This document shows, one piece after another, positions 34,032-46,704 of a stretch of 64,000 nucleotides of DNA. Below the pieces are notes generated by a model. That model searched no databases. It saw only the letters and a list, made by a program, of their open reading frames with translations, and had not been told where the DNA came from. A program made the translations under genes and the position numbers. This DNA is from Piliocolobus tephrosceles (lineage: Eukaryota > Chordata > Mammalia > Primates > Cercopithecidae): assembly GCF_002776525.5 (NCBI RefSeq), contig NC_045443.1, positions 37,392,148 through 37,456,147 on the forward strand. The letters are read 5' to 3'. Numbering within the stretch: position 1 is the stretch's first letter; each line of letters starts with the position of its first letter.

Positions 34032-35540
34032 GTTCCCAGATTTCACAAAACTTCTATCAGTGTAAACATTGTTCCCACAAAAACTTTCATGGACACAAAC
34101 ACAAGAAGGGAGGCTGATACATGTTATGTATGTGGAGAGGGCATATCTAAGGGTGTGCATGTAGTATGTGTATGGCATTTTCTGTACTGGCAAGCAACTG
34201 ACTAAAATATCCTATTATATTTGTGTTTGTATAGGATTGACCATCTAATTACAATATTTGAGATTTTAAGTTGGCACTGAAGAAGATATCTGTGCCAGGC
34301 ATTGCACTTTGGGTGTGGAAGTTTCTTGACTCTAAAATTATAAAAATTTGGTTATTACTTAGCTAACTATATTTAAGACCATTCTAACAGTTAAAACCAA
34401 GGTTCTGGGGACAAAAGAAAATAAACGTAGTTTCTCTAGGCTGAGAGGAATCACGTACACCTTACTAGGACGTGGGAGTCACAGTCTTGGTGCCGAAAGT
34501 ATTGAGGCTGAATTTTATAATGGCAGGGTTTAGACCAAACTATCCTACCAAACACAACTAAATCTGGCAACTGAACCATCATAAAATATAAAAAGATCAT
34601 TTATAGTTAGTGAAAAACTTTAAAATCTTTTGGAATTCAAACCAGTGTTAGACTGAATTATAGTTTCATTAGAATAAATTCAAAAGTGAAACAAAAAAAG
34701 AGCAAAGAAATGGCTGACTTCCCAAACATAATCCTGGACTTCTTGACACCTGCTGACTATGGATTTATTTGTTCTTATAAATATTTTCCTGAAAAATAAA
34801 GCATATCCCAGATATGCAGTCCTATCTAAGCAATCACAGAACTTTTAATGAAGTTATGTTAGGAAAGGTTTTAAAGGGAATGCAGTCTTAAATCCTGCGT
34901 TTCAGACAACATGTAAAGCAGGCCTGCTGTTACTATGCTTTACAAATATTTTACATGCTTAGCTTAGAATAAATCATCTATTTCTCCAAAATAAAAGGAC
35001 CACCAATTGTTACGGTCAGCTCTCTCTTCCATGTCTGAGAGAACTATTGCAGAGCCAAGGAGGTTTTGTGCATGGAAGAGCATGTGAATGAAACAAATCC
35101 TCTTGCCAATCTCCCTTCACTGACTTCTAGGGAATTAACATTGACAGGCTTCCTGATGTCAGTCCCTCTCCTCCAACAGGCTTCTGATCCATTTTAATTC
35201 CCTGATGGAGTGACTGGATAAACAAATCCACACTATCTTGGCATCAAACACTAATATTTTTATATGCCTTCAACAAATTTAATACTTTTGGCCATTTGGC
35301 AGGGTTTGCCCTCTCAAGGAAGAGAATGTCAAAACCTTTTGTAAAACCTCACAATTATTCTTACTTTCAAGGTTATTTTTAAACAGATTGCTTGAAGAGA
35401 ACAAAATTGGCATGAACTGTTAGCTTTAAACTCATTGATTAAAACTGAGAGCAACATGGCATACATGATCTTTCTGTACAGATAATGAAGCTAATGGTAA
35501 TGTTTTTCAGCAGGTAAGAGTTTTAGGATTTAAAGGAGGT
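34032..35540. other. Unassigned unique sequence, 1.5 kb
   Basis: No gene or named repeat recognised. Confidence 0.4.
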
Positions 35541-35563
35541 GTTTTTGTTGTTGTTGTTGTTGG
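35541..35563. repeat. (GTT)n microsatellite
   Basis: About seven GTT units. Confidence 0.85.
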
Positions 35564-37497
35564 TTTCCTTTTTGTTGTTAATTTGCCCTTTTCCCAAAGG
35601 AAAACTATTTTTGTTTTTGCAGAAAACATATTTTAACATATTTAAACATATTTTAAAGTACTCCAAGAATGACTGGCTAATTTAAATTTCAGTTCAGAAA
35701 AGAACTTAGAATGAACTTCTAAAAAAAGACTAGCACAAAGACTACACCTTGGACAGACCTAAATGTTTCTTGTACATGATCAATATCTAATGCCAGCCAT
35801 ATGGCTTCTATAGGAGAGCAGTTTGCCTGAATGAGCAGGTCAGTGTTCTAGGAATGACACACCATGACCAGTTCACAGATCATTTCCGTCTTTGTCTGTG
35901 AGTCACAAAAGGAAGTAAGACAATTTTCTTCTGGCATTTTATTCCTTTCTTCCTCAATCACCTTTTCCTTACCTGGAGCAACAAGGACCCTTGAATGCAG
36001 GCATCTACAAAGACTGCAATATTTCTGCCCATTTGAAGCCTTTATACTGAAATTCTGCAAATTTGGATTTCATATTCTCAATGCTAATGCTGATTTGATC
36101 CTGGAGCAAAATGCCCTAAAACAGACGCTAGTTTCTTTTTCTCCAGAATAGTTTAAATTGCCTATGCATTTAAAAAACTGTATTACAAAAACTCATTTTC
36201 TACTATTTTATATTGTATTTTACTTTATTACCTCATAACCTATTTGAACAATTAATTGATGGTTTCTCCTAAAACTGAGTACAGATCTTTGCTTTTACAA
36301 TGTCCATTTTCCTATATTCTCAATATTACAATGCCTGGTAATGTGGCTATAAAAGTTAACTCTTTATAGAAAAACTATTTAAGAATAGCAATCTTGACAA
36401 AATGTTAATTTAATACAATTTTATACTTTTATATATAATTTATTTTTTGCATTTTCTGTAAAAAAAGCAATGCATCATTTTGGGGGGAATGTCTGTGAAA
36501 ATGCAAAGCTTTATTTTACTCATGCCCTTGAAGAAGGCAAGAATTACCTAAGACAGCTTTTTATTCACATTTTTACATTAAAATAAACATTCTAAACCAT
36601 AGATAAGAATATTATAAAATATTTTATTAAATCTGAGATGGTCTAGAATTTTGAATAAAATTATTTGAATCAAGCTAAATACAGGCTACTGGAAGATTTT
36701 CAACAAAGAGAATTTGACAATTTAGATAAGAAGCAAAAACAAAGGCCATTACTATTCCTGCTGTGAGAGGTAATATCACAACTTTGTGGTATTTCTGAGA
36801 TGATGGAAGGCCAGGCTGATGAGAAAGCTGATGTGGCCGTTAAGAGTTCAAGAACTTTTTGTCCAAACAAAAGCAACATGCATTATGTAGACAAGAAGGA
36901 GAGACAGTTTACTTTCAAGGTAGCTACTAAAGGCAGCTTTTTTTTCAGACTTGAGATATTTTGAGATAAACATGATCTTATATTTATAAAGCAATATACA
37001 AAAATGTAATAGCTTACCAAAAAAAAAAAAAAAGGCTTCTGTCATCTTACAAAAAAGTAGCTGATATATTGTAGGAAATGTATCCTCACTTCACCCTCTC
37101 ACTTCAAAATGACAGTCACAAAAATTGGGTCAATGGAGAACTTTCTGAGAGGTCATACTAATAATTCTCAAGGGTAGAGATAAAGCAAAACAAATTTTAT
37201 TAAGAAAAGTCAAATGCGAGCAGAAACAAAGCAATGGGATTGTGTGAAAAATAGTAGGCCCATGTTTCCTATCAGTATATGAATTTAGTCCTTTTTCACA
37301 CTTTCTACTGAAAGGTCGGGGGAAAGGGAAAAATAATATATATAAATCAAATGTTCCTGGATATACAACATAAAGACATTTTGATCATGAAATCTAGTGT
37401 CTGAAAAAGGAAAGGAAGAAAATTAGGTAAAGGGAAGGGATAGTTTGAGAAGAAGGGAAGAAATAAAAATAAAAGGAAAGCAAAGAACACAAACCAA
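35564..37497. other. Unassigned unique sequence, 1.9 kb
   Basis: AT-rich; an A16 run at about 37019-37034 is the only simple feature. A 95-codon plus-strand frame (35864-36151) and an opposite 70-codon frame overlap; neither shows a recognisable domain. Confidence 0.4.
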
Positions 37498-37720
37498 CAT
37501 TTTCAGGGCACTTACTGAGCTCTAGGTAATGTGATAGGTGCTTTCATGTATGTCACCAGATCTAATTTTTAACATAACTTTCTAGATAAATATTATTACC
37601 CCATTTATATAGAAGAGAAAGCTGAGATGCATAAAAATTAAATAAAGCAAACTGAAACCAGGATTAAAATTCATTTTGACTGTTAAGCTCATTCATTCTC
37701 CATTTTATCACTATCATTGG
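37498..37720 (-). repeat. MIR SINE, minus strand
   Basis: Plus-strand order is that of reversed MIR: CACTTACTGAGCTCTAGGTA, GTGATAGGTGCTTTCATG, TTATTACCCCATTTATATAG, AGAGAAAGCTGAGATGC, then ACTGAAACCAGGATTAAAAT. Good retention of the core for so old an element. Confidence 0.8.
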
Positions 37721-38060
37721 AAATCATAAAGATTAATCTTCTCACGTTTAAATGACTAATCATTGCCCAGTGAAGTGGATTTAATTCCTAGAGATGGTAA
37801 TCTTTCTATCAAAATTTGAATCTCCAAAGGAACCTCAGTGTTTTTGGCCCCAGTCCATGTATAAGTGTTTTAACTGTGGAATCTGCAATGTGGACATCAG
37901 GGAGACAATCCACAATCTTCAAAGTCCATCAAACTATTAGAATGTACTGATTGGGAAATCATTCTGTGATGGCTGCTGTTTTCTTAGTCAGGGGTAGTGA
38001 TCTTCCGTTTAGAAAAGAATAGTATAGCTTCTGTAACCATTCAAGGGATTCTCCCTGTCT
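37721..38060. other. Unassigned sequence
   Basis: No gene or named repeat recognised. Confidence 0.3.
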
Positions 38061-39790
38061 GCTGCATAAAGGCAGACATTGCAGTAAAGAAAGAGCTTAA
38101 TAGGCAGGAGGCCAGTCACACCACATGGGGGATGGAGTTAGTACTCAAATCATCACATCCAAAGCTCAAGGGTTAGGGGTTTTTCAAAGGCAGTTTGGGG
38201 AAATTTATACAGTTAGCCTGTTGCAGGAAGTCAGGGACCCCAAATGGAGACACCGGCTGAAGCCACGGCAGAAGAACATAAATTGTGAAAATTTAGTGGA
38301 CATTTATCAGTTCCCAAAATTAATACTTTTATAATTTCTTAAACCTGTCTTACTGCAATCTCTGAACATATGCCTGTCTTTACTTTAATCTCTTAATCCC
38401 ATCATCTTTGTAAGCTGAGGATGTATGTCACCTTGGGACCCTGTGATGATTGCGTTAACTGTACAAATTGTTTGTAAAACATGCAATTGAAAAATATGAA
38501 ATAAGTGCACTCTGAAAAATAACAGAATAACAGTGATTTTCAGGGAAGAAGGGAGATAACCATAAGGTCTCACTGCCTGCAGGGTCGGGCAGAATAGAGC
38601 CATATTTTTCTTCTCGCAGAAAACCTATAGATGGATGTGCGAATAGGAGAAATATCACCAAATTCTTTTCCCAACAAGGAATATTAATAATTGATAGCCC
38701 TGGGAAAGGAATGCATTCCTGGGGGGAGGTCTATGAATGGCCACTCTGGAAGTGTCTGTCTTATACGGTTGAGATAAGGACTGAAAAATGCCCTGGTCTC
38801 CTGCAGTACCCTCAGGCTTACTAGGATTGGAAAATTCTAGCCTGGTGAATTCTAGTCAGATGGGTTGTCTGCTCTCGAACCCTGCTTCCTGTTAAGATGT
38901 GTATCAAGTCAGTGTGTGCACAGTAGGACATAGACCTTCATTAGTAATTCTAACTTTGCCTTGCCTTCTGATCTTTATTGCCCTTTGAAGCATGTGATCC
39001 TTGTGACCTACTCCCTGTTCATATGCCCCCTTCCCTTCTAAAATCCCTAATGAAAACTTGCTGGTTTTGTGGCTCGGGGTCACCATCATGGTCCTACCAA
39101 AATGTGATGGCACCCCCAGAGGCCCAGCTGTAAAATTTCTCTCTTCGTATTCTTTCTCTTTATTTCTCAGACCAGCTGATACTTAGGGAAAATAGAAAAA
39201 GAACCTACGTTGAAATATTGGGGACTGGTTCCCCCAATAGTAGCCAGGTAACAGGTATTTGCTGCTGATTGGTTGGGGCAGAGATGAAATCACAGGGAGT
39301 AAAGGCTGTCCTGTGGGCTGAATAGCTTCTGGGTGGGGCCACAGTAGTAGGGCTGGCAGGTCCAGGTGGAGCCATGAGTTTCAGACATGCAAAAATATCT
39401 GAAAAGATATCTCAAAAGGTCCATCTTTGGTTCTATGACAGTGATGTTATTTTCAGGAGTAATTAGGGAAGTTGCATTATCTTATAACCTCCAGAATATA
39501 GGCTGACAAACATTTATGTCTCCACCTTAGCAAGACTCATGCTGCTCTCCTATTCCAACCTGATGGTTTCCTATTAGCTTTACAAAAATGGTTGAGTTTC
39601 AGGGCAAAACCCATTATCATTTAAACTATAGCCTAAATGTCTTCCAAAGTTAGCTTGGTCCAACAGCCAAGGAATAATTAAAGGAATGGCAAGATAGGGG
39701 TTGACTAACTCAGATCCCTTTCAGTGGCATGATTTTCTCACTGATATAATTTTTACAAAGGTGGTTTTACTTCAGAGAGGGAAGAATGTC
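38061..39790. mobile_element. Older ERV/LTR relic, split by an ERVK-type LTR
   Basis: Text on the two sides of the insertion (GGCCAGTCACACCACATGGG and AGGGGTTTTTCAAAGGCAGT on the left; TTGCTGCTGATTGGTTGGGG and TGAAATCACAGGGAG on the right) reads as one continuous, dispersed LTR-like repeat. On the right it continues through ATCTCAAAAGGTCCATC and AGTGATGTTATTTTCAGG to about 39780. I recognise the repeat type but not the family name, and the orientation is unresolved. Confidence 0.6.
38219..39239 (+). mobile_element. ERVK-type (MER11-like) solo LTR
   Basis: About 1,021 bp from TGTTGCAGGAAGTCAGGGAC to GGTTCCCCCAATA. The length and text fit a class II (betaretrovirus-like) LTR. A likely polyadenylation region around AATCCCTAATGAAAACTTG (about 39042) has a mutated signal (AATGAA). 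A 6-bp flanking duplication with one mismatch (TTAGCC 38213-38218; GTAGCC 39240-39245) fits the 6-bp class II target duplication. No internal retroviral sequence remains. LTRs of this kind are known enhancers in primates; activity here is unknown. MER11 is my best guess at family. Confidence 0.8.
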
Positions 39791-40239
39791 ATTGTTGAGA
39801 AATACTTTCTTTTATAGTTAATCACTGATTCCTGGAACAGATATAACTGACTTTGCACCCTAGGATTTTAACCATCTCCTATACTGCTTTTTCTTTGATT
39901 TTGTTCTCTTTGCCCAGTTGCAGCCCCTCAAAGCTCCACTCTTAGTTACTAACCATACTTTTATTCCTGCTGCCCCATCTCCTTTTATTGAGGTCACTTC
40001 AATCTCCTTCTGTCTCTTGCATCCTCCTATTATTGGTTCCACGTTGGCAACTTGTTTGAATCTGCCTCTTGCTAAATGTGTATGCTATGTCCTGCTGTGT
40101 TTTCTGGTTTGGGTCACACTGCCCTACATGAAAATTTTGGAATCAGTGTCCAGGATCTTAGGTGATTCTGTTCATTTGGACTAAATCCCTAGGGGCTTCA
40201 TGAAAGTTGAGACACTGTGGGCAACATTGACGAAGGAGT
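39791..40239. other. Unassigned sequence
   Basis: No named repeat. An 88-codon plus-strand frame (39918-40184) has no recognisable domain. Confidence 0.3.
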
Positions 40240-40930
40240 TTTCTTACTTACTTTGCAAGCCTGGGACCTCCAGCCAGTGATGCCCCTGCCTGGGCCTCGC
40301 TCAGCCATGCTATCTGCCACAAGAGGCAGCCACCCACTCAGCCCACCAAGGCTGTGCCTGGCTTGTGCACTGGCTGAACCTGCTGCTGGGATAAGCATGC
40401 CCCAGCCCACCTGTGCTATAGCTCATACCCACGTTCAGCAGTTCCTGAGTTCTTGTCTTATGTCCAAGAATAATGACGATATTCTGATAGTTGAAGGGTG
40501 AGGAGGGCAGAGAAGAATTTTATTGAGGATGAAACAGCTCTTAGCCAAGAGGGGTCGTGAAGGTGGTCAGCTACCTGATGTCGGGTGTTTTCTCAAGCAG
40601 TGTGGCTGAATCCAGGATTTTTATGGGCCCATAATAGGAGAGTGCATCCTGATTGGTTTGTGAGTATGCAAAAAAGGTTAAATACAAAGGTAGCACTCAA
40701 AGATGGGCACAGAAGTGTGAAAAACCATTTAGGGAAGGGTAGATATATGTAAAATAGGTGAAGGGTGAGGATCAATTAGAGAAATGTGTGCCAAAAGGGA
40801 AGACAGTTTCTCAATCTGGTCCCTGGATTTGACCTGTAGCTTGGCTTTCAGGCTTTAAACTATCTTTGGCTTGGAGGTGGGGTTTCACAGGGGTCCCACC
40901 CCTATCTGCTTAGGCATTTGTCTGCCTTCT
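40240..40930 (-). mobile_element. Probable antisense ERV1 LTR
   Basis: Reversed LTR-like text: GC-richer R/U5-like part 40250-40400, a reversed polyadenylation signal (AGAATTTTATTGAGG, about 40513), and U3-like sequence with CATCCTGATTGGTTTGTGAG (about 40646) and AGATGGGCACAGAAG. Family not assigned; boundaries approximate. Confidence 0.5.
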
Positions 40931-41049
40931 GCCACTATCAATATGAACCTAATGATAGTTCTGGAATATATTGATTCAACCATTCTCTGGCAGTTTGTTG
41001 TCTCATTACCCTCCAATATTCTGACTCTGATTCTCCAGTGGGCCCTCAA

Positions 41050-42925
41050 TGTTGCCCAGTAGTGTCACCCACCATATTTTCTTAGTACATTCACTCTTAT
41101 ACCTTCACAGATGGCCATCTTATGCCATCTCTTTCCTTCAGCCACCAGTACCTCCTCCTCGCTTTCCAATCAGAATAACTAGCCTTTCTTCCTCTATAGA
41201 CAATCAAAGAAACCAAAGGATACAATTCCATATGCTCCCAAAACCACTTCTACTGACTTATTAATATATTCGCCTTTCCTCCATCACCCATAGATAGAAT
41301 AACCACCAACTCATCTAAGGTCAATCCCTTCATTTGGGCACTAGATCCCAACCTTTCATGCCAATTTAAATACATTAATTTAGCAACTGTCTCTTCTCTA
41401 TGGCATCATCAATTTCCTCTCTTTACTATGTCATTCTCAATATCATACCAATATGCTATAATACATCTTATCTACACCTTTCTTGTTTCTGTCCATTTCC
41501 CAGTCCTCTGTTCTAGTATATTTTTTGATAATGTTGTCTATGTTTGCTATCTCTATTCCTCTCTTCTAATATTTTTCAGAACCCATGCCAATCAGCTTTT
41601 AATTCACTGAAACAGCTCTTGTCAAGGTCTCCAATGACCTGTAATTGCCAAGTGCAATGGTCAATTCTCTGTTCTCATCTAATATTTAATAGAGTGATCA
41701 TTTCCTTATTTCCACTTTCTTCACTTGACTTTTAGCATATTTCTCTCTATATCTCACTCTCACTCTCTCAGTGCCCTTCTTCATTAGTTATTCCTTCCTA
41801 ATCTTCTTTGCTGATTTCTATTCATTTCTCCTAACTCTAAATTGGAGGGCCCTATGGCAGAGTACTCAGATGTCTTCCTTCACTTCCTAGGTGAGTGCAA
41901 CTAGTCTCATGGCTTTCAACATGCGCTCACTTCCAAATTTATACTTCTAGCCCAGTTGTCTCGGCTGAACTCCAGACTCATATACTCAACCTTATAGTTG
42001 ACATTTCCACTTACAAGTATAATATATAACTCAAGCTTACATATCCAGACCAGATACTGATTTTCTACATTCCTGCCCCAACCTGCTGTTCCTATAGGCC
42101 AACCTATGTCAGTAAATGGTAATTCAATTTTTTCATTGCACAGGCTAAAACATTCCCTTTCCCTTTCTCTTCTACAATATTACACTTATTACTAATCCTA
42201 CTTGATCTATGTTCAAAATATATCTAAACTCTGACTATGTCTTACTATCTCTACTACTACCACCACTGTCCAAGCCACTGTAATCTTGTTTGTATTATAT
42301 CTACAAGCTGTTAACAGTCCTTCTACTTCCACACTTGTTTCAATCTATTCAGTCTATTCACCATACAGTAGCTAGAATGATCTTTTGAAAATGGAAGGTC
42401 AGGTGCTGTTACATTTCTAACCAATACTATCCAATGACTTCCTAGCTCATGCCAAGTAATAGCCAAAAATCCCGTGTCTACAAAATGTTTTCCTCTCTTC
42501 CCAACCTTTTTAACTTTGTCTCCTACTAATTCCCCACCCATGGCTTATTCTGCTTCAACCACATCAGCCTTGTTGCTGGCTTCAGGTGTTTTGCACACAG
42601 TTTCTTCTGCCTAAATGTTTCCCCTGAGTTCCATGGCTCCCTTCCTCACTTCCTCCAGGTCATTGCCCATGTGTGTCTTCACTGGCAAAGCCTCCCTGAT
42701 CTAGTATTAAGAAGCCTCAATACCTCATGACTGTCCCCAGCCCTCCCTGTTCTATCATGTGCTTATTTCTTCATTTGTTTTGCTTATTATTTTTTTTATT
42801 GGCAATCTCCTTTTACCAGACTATAAACTCTATGAGGGCAGCAAGCTTCCCCTGTTCTTTGAAATGTCTCTCATGCCTATAGTAGTATCTGTCTCAGAGT
42901 AAACTTCAATAAATATTGTTGGATG
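41050..42925 (+). mobile_element. Long LINE L2 copy (about 1.9 kb), ORF2 3' half plus 3' UTR
   Basis: Continuous L2 homology in plus orientation. Landmarks in order: CATCTAAGGTCAATCCC (about 41311), ACTGAAACAGCTCTTGTCAA then GGTCTCCAATGACC (about 41607), AGTCTCATGGCTTTCAACAT (reverse transcriptase palm region, about 41904), GAACTCCAGACTCATATACT, GTCAGTAAATGGTAATTC, TTCAAAATATATCTAAACTC, AGTCTATTCACCATACAG, ACTATAAACTCTATGAGGGC and the terminal AATAAATATTGTTGGATGAA (about 42910). Many substitutions and indels; no long frame. Most L2 relics are only a few hundred bases, so this one is unusually long. Confidence 0.88.
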
Positions 42926-43118
42926 AATACATTGGGATAATAATAAGATTAACTAATCTGACTTGTTTGGTGAGGAGGTATTTTATTAGGATGATCAAAT
43001 CTACAAATATTAAAGGTCTTAGGCAAGAGAAAAAGAAAATGAAAGCAAGCTAAGGTTTCCTGGTAACTTGTTTGGTTTGTGAAGAAGTCAACCTAGATTT
43101 ATCTACTACCTGATGATA
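42926..43118. other. Unassigned short stretch
   Basis: No repeat recognised between the L2 end and the next Alu. Confidence 0.3.
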
Positions 43119-43432
43119 TGGATTTTTTCTTTTCTTTTCTTTTCAGATGGAGTTTCACTCTTGTTGCCCAGGTTGGAGTGCCATGGCGTGATCTTTGCCC
43201 ACTGCAACCTCCGCCTTCTGGGTTCAAGCAATTCTCCTGCCTCAGGCTCACTTAGTAGCTGGGATTACAGGCGCCTGCCACCATGCCAAGCTAATTTGTA
43301 TTTTAGTAGAGACAGGGTTTCAGTATGTTGGCAAGGCTAGTCTTGAACTCCTGACCTCAGGTGATCCACCTGCCTCGGCCTCCCAAAGTGCTGGGAATTC
43401 CAGGTGTGAGCCAAGTCCCCAGACTGGATTTT
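43119..43432 (-). mobile_element. Alu (S-like), full length
   Basis: Minus-strand body 43127-43424, with a (TTTTC)n tail complement and TGGAGTTTCACTCTTGTTGCC. Flanking TGGATTTT at 43119-43126 and 43425-43432 is the target duplication. GTGATCCACCTGCCTCGGCC near the 5' end supports AluS. Confidence 0.9.
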
Positions 43433-43754
43433 GATTTTCATCCTCAAAGTCTAACATTATAGCCAGGCCTGTGCTCACAGTAAAGGAGCAGAAAATTCCA
43501 TATGAAGCTTGCCTTTGAAGTGTCCTTACAAATGTTCTGACACAATCTTCTCCCATCACAGACAGACCAATGCTTGCTCAAGGGCTCTCAGCAAATCAAG
43601 GGCAGAGCTTTTCATTTTGTAATCTATTTTAACGTACTTTTATAACAGAGATGTTTCAATTTTCTTTTTTCTTTTTGGATAATAAAAACTATCCAAAATT
43701 TAACAACAAGGTAAAGAGAGTTCTGTGCTCTTTTAAAGTCATGTAAGAGCCCTG
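43433..43754. other. Unassigned sequence
   Basis: No named repeat; short gap before the hAT-like element. Confidence 0.3.
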
Positions 43755-44100
43755 CCTTACCAGCCTACCACATCTGTCCAACAGAAATACAACATGAACC
43801 TTATATGTAATCTGAATTTTCCAGTAGCCACAGTAAAACATTTTAACAGAAATGGGTGAAATTTATTTGAATAATATATTTTATTTAATCCAACGTATGA
43901 AAAATATTATTTTGACCTGTAGTCAATAAAGAAACTTATTAGTGGGGCAGTTTACATCCTTTTTTTTTTTTTCATGCTGTTTTTGAAATTCAGTGTGTAT
44001 TTTACACTTGCAGCACATCTCAATGTGGACTTGCCACACTTCAAGTGCTCTATGGCCACATGTGGCTAGTGGTTTGCATATTAACCAATACAGCTCTAGG
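43755..44100 (+). mobile_element. Non-autonomous DNA transposon relic (hAT-like)
   Basis: TCTGTCCAACAGAAATACAA near the left end and ACATGTGGCTAGTGGTTTGC near the right match a dispersed 340-bp MITE. Internal marks are AATAATATATTTTATTTAATC, GTGTGTATTTTACACTTGCA (a short palindrome) and CAGCACATCTCAATGTGGAC. Family name not certain; no coding capacity. Confidence 0.7.
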
Positions 44101-44118
44101 GAAACCAAATATTTGTTT

Positions 44119-44450
44119 GACATTATTTATTTTCATTTTATTATTATTATTTTTTGAGACAGAGTCTTGCTCTGTCTCCCGGGCTGGAGTACAGTGGCAC
44201 GGTCTGGGCTCCCTGCAAGCTCCGCCTCCCCGGTTCACACCATTCTCCTGCCTTAGCCTCCCAAGTAGCTGGGACCACAGGCACCCGCCACGACTCCTAG
44301 CTAATTGTTTTGTATTTTTAGTAGAGATGGGGTTTCACCGTGTTAGCTAGGATGGTCTCTATCTCCTGACCTCATGATCTGCCTACTTCGGCCTCCCAAA
44401 GTGCTAGAATTACAGGCATGAGCCACCGCGCCTGGCCGACATTTATTTTT
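44119..44450 (-). mobile_element. AluY-like, full length
   Basis: Minus-strand Alu with a T/TTA-rich tail, GAGACAGAGTCTTGCTCTG at the left and GCCACCGCGCCTGGCC at the right end (44437). The target duplication GACATTATTTATTTT (44119) / GACATTTATTTTTGA (44438) is imperfect. Features such as GTGTTAGCTAGGATGGTCTC support AluY. Confidence 0.88.
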
Positions 44451-45473
44451 GATAGTTTCCAGATTCCATAAATGTTGATCGTAATGTTAATTTAGAGATG
44501 ACTGGTTTAATACAATCAACCTTTTGTCCAGTAGTGAAACAACTTTTATTTAATAGAAAATATAACATCAACGATCGTGATTTCATTGTCACGTAGGAGT
44601 TTTGTACCTCAGTTTTTCATTCTTTGTCAGCATTCTTTTCAGTGCTGACCATATGTCCACCCACTCACCACATGTTCACGACCAGCCTCTCCTATCTCCC
44701 TCTGAATCAACCTTTCAGACTTGGTTACTTCCCATATTAGTGAGTTAAATGCCTCTTTGGCGTGTATTCATCAAATATTTGCAATAGAATGATGCTTTTA
44801 ACTTTTTGAAATGTATATTTTGACATGTGGATATTTTAATTGGCATAGTTTAATGCATCAAATTTGTACATTGAAATGTTTCATCTTTTGAGTCAGCATC
44901 ATCAAATTTGTCTCTTTTAGCTGGCATACAGAAATCTAATCACAGAATAAGTACATGACTGTCAGTACAGTGGGATTTGTGGAACCTTAAGACAATCCTC
45001 TTTGTTGAGAATTTATCAGCCTTTAGGGCTGAATGAAATTCCAGCCAGGTGTTAACTAACTAGAAAATACAGTTATCTGGAAAGGGAGACATTAGTAAAG
45101 TCCCTTGCCACCCCCTTGTCCCACACCTGAGAATTTTCCTGAGGAAACAGGGCAAAGTAGACGAGAGTATTGCAGGAGGAAGCATAAATTTTGCTTCATG
45201 TGTGTTGCAGCGGGGACTGAGGAGTAAGTATGAAGATGATAGAACATGAGGACAATTGTGTCACAGGTGCTCTGAGAGTTTCTGAAAGAAAAAATACTTC
45301 CTAATTTCACTTGGATTTGGCCTTACCAACATTTTAAACCACATGAAGGCATGATGACATGGGCATAACAAAAATCTGTTTAACTTACCGGAATTTACCT
45401 ATGCCCCACTTGAAGAAAATGGAGAGTAAGGGAGAAACATAGTGCAAGAGAGAAGGAGTGAGAGAGATCTCTT
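44451..45473. other. Unassigned unique sequence, 1.0 kb
   Basis: No gene or named repeat recognised. Confidence 0.4.
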
Positions 45474-45803
45474 TAGCTGTACTTTTTTTTTTTTTTTTTT
45501 TTTTTGAAATGGAGTCTCGCTCTGTCACCCAAGCTGGAGTGCAGTGGCGCGATCTCGGCTCACCCCAAGCTCTGCCTCCCAGGTTCACGCCATTCTCCTG
45601 CAATCTCCCGAGCAGCTGGGACTACAGGTGTCCACCACCATGCCCAGCTAATTTTTTTGTATTTTTTTGTTTTAGTAGAGACGGAGTTTCACTGTGTCAG
45701 CCAGGATGGTCTCGACCTCCTGACCTCGTGATCCACCCTCCTTGGCCTCCCAAAGTGCTATGATTACAGGCGTGAGCCACCGCGCCCGGCCTAGTTGTAC
45801 TTT
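45474..45803 (-). mobile_element. AluY-like, full length
   Basis: Minus-strand body 45486-45791, with long T run and TGGAGTCTCGCTCTGTCACC. The 5' end GCCACCGCGCCCGGCC is nearly unmutated, so the copy is fairly young. The target duplication is TAGCTGTACTTT (45474) / TAGTTGTACTTT (45792), one mismatch. A small TTTTTTGTATTTTTTTG expansion lies in the linker. Confidence 0.92.
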
Positions 45804-46429
45804 TGCCTGTTTCATTGTCAAATCATGGCCTCTCTTGTTGCAGGCCTCAGGGAAAGAGAAAACAAGAGCACAAGGTCCAAGTGACACATACAAGATTAAT
45901 TCAGCTTTTGGGTTCCCAAAGACTCACTTGTTTAAGAGTTAAAGGACATTCAAAAGCAATTTTGACTGTATGTGATTTTTGACTTACCTAACCCCTGAAG
46001 AGAATTAATATCCTACCCTGTTATCATAGAAACCTGTCAAGCAATTTAAGTAAATCATAATTTAGAGCATCCTTGTATCTCTTTGTTACCCAGTGCCATT
46101 TCCCAGCACTTAAAAACCTGCTCCTTCAAGATTCTGCTTCTGAGCTCCACCCATCTGCATCTCCTCTCCTTCCTTCTTGGAAGGCATCTGCTCCTAGTTC
46201 ACAGTCTCACTTGAATCTTCATTTAATCTGGCTTTTATAAAAAGTTTCTACAACAAAGCAAAAATACTCCACCTTTTTCTTACCTTGGGCTTGTCCACAG
46301 GTCATTTTCTCCACCTATCACAAATTTCTCAGCTCTTTAAGCAAAACCTCTTTGTCATACTTTGGTCTTGTTACCTCCCCTGGTGACCTTTTTGGAATAG
46401 GAGGTCTTTCTATTTCCTGTCACCTTGCT
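45804..46429. other. Unassigned sequence
   Basis: No gene recognised. May include upstream L2 sequence continuing into the next feature. Confidence 0.3.
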
Positions 46430-46600
46430 CTGGACAGCTTTATCACAAAACAGTCTTAATTTGGTCCTAGCACTTAATTATCACACTGTTTGCTTGCTTT
46501 TCATTATCTGTCTTCCCTACTATTCCGTCATAAATGCAGGGGCTATATGTTATTCACCAAATCATCTGGGCACTGTAGGCATACAATTTTGTTGTTTTGA
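46430..46600 (+). repeat. Possible L2 3' relic
   Basis: CTAGCACTTAATTATCACAC, TATCTGTCTTCCCTACTA and GGGCACTGTAGGCATACA follow the order of the L2 3' UTR on the plus strand. Weak match. Confidence 0.4.
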
Positions 46601-46704
46601 GTAAACAATTGAATGCAACAAGAAAAGTTGTTAACAAATAAGCAGGTGTCTAAATCAAAGCTATTAAAAACTTGGAGAAAAGAAAGAATTGTTGAACGAC
46701 TGCT

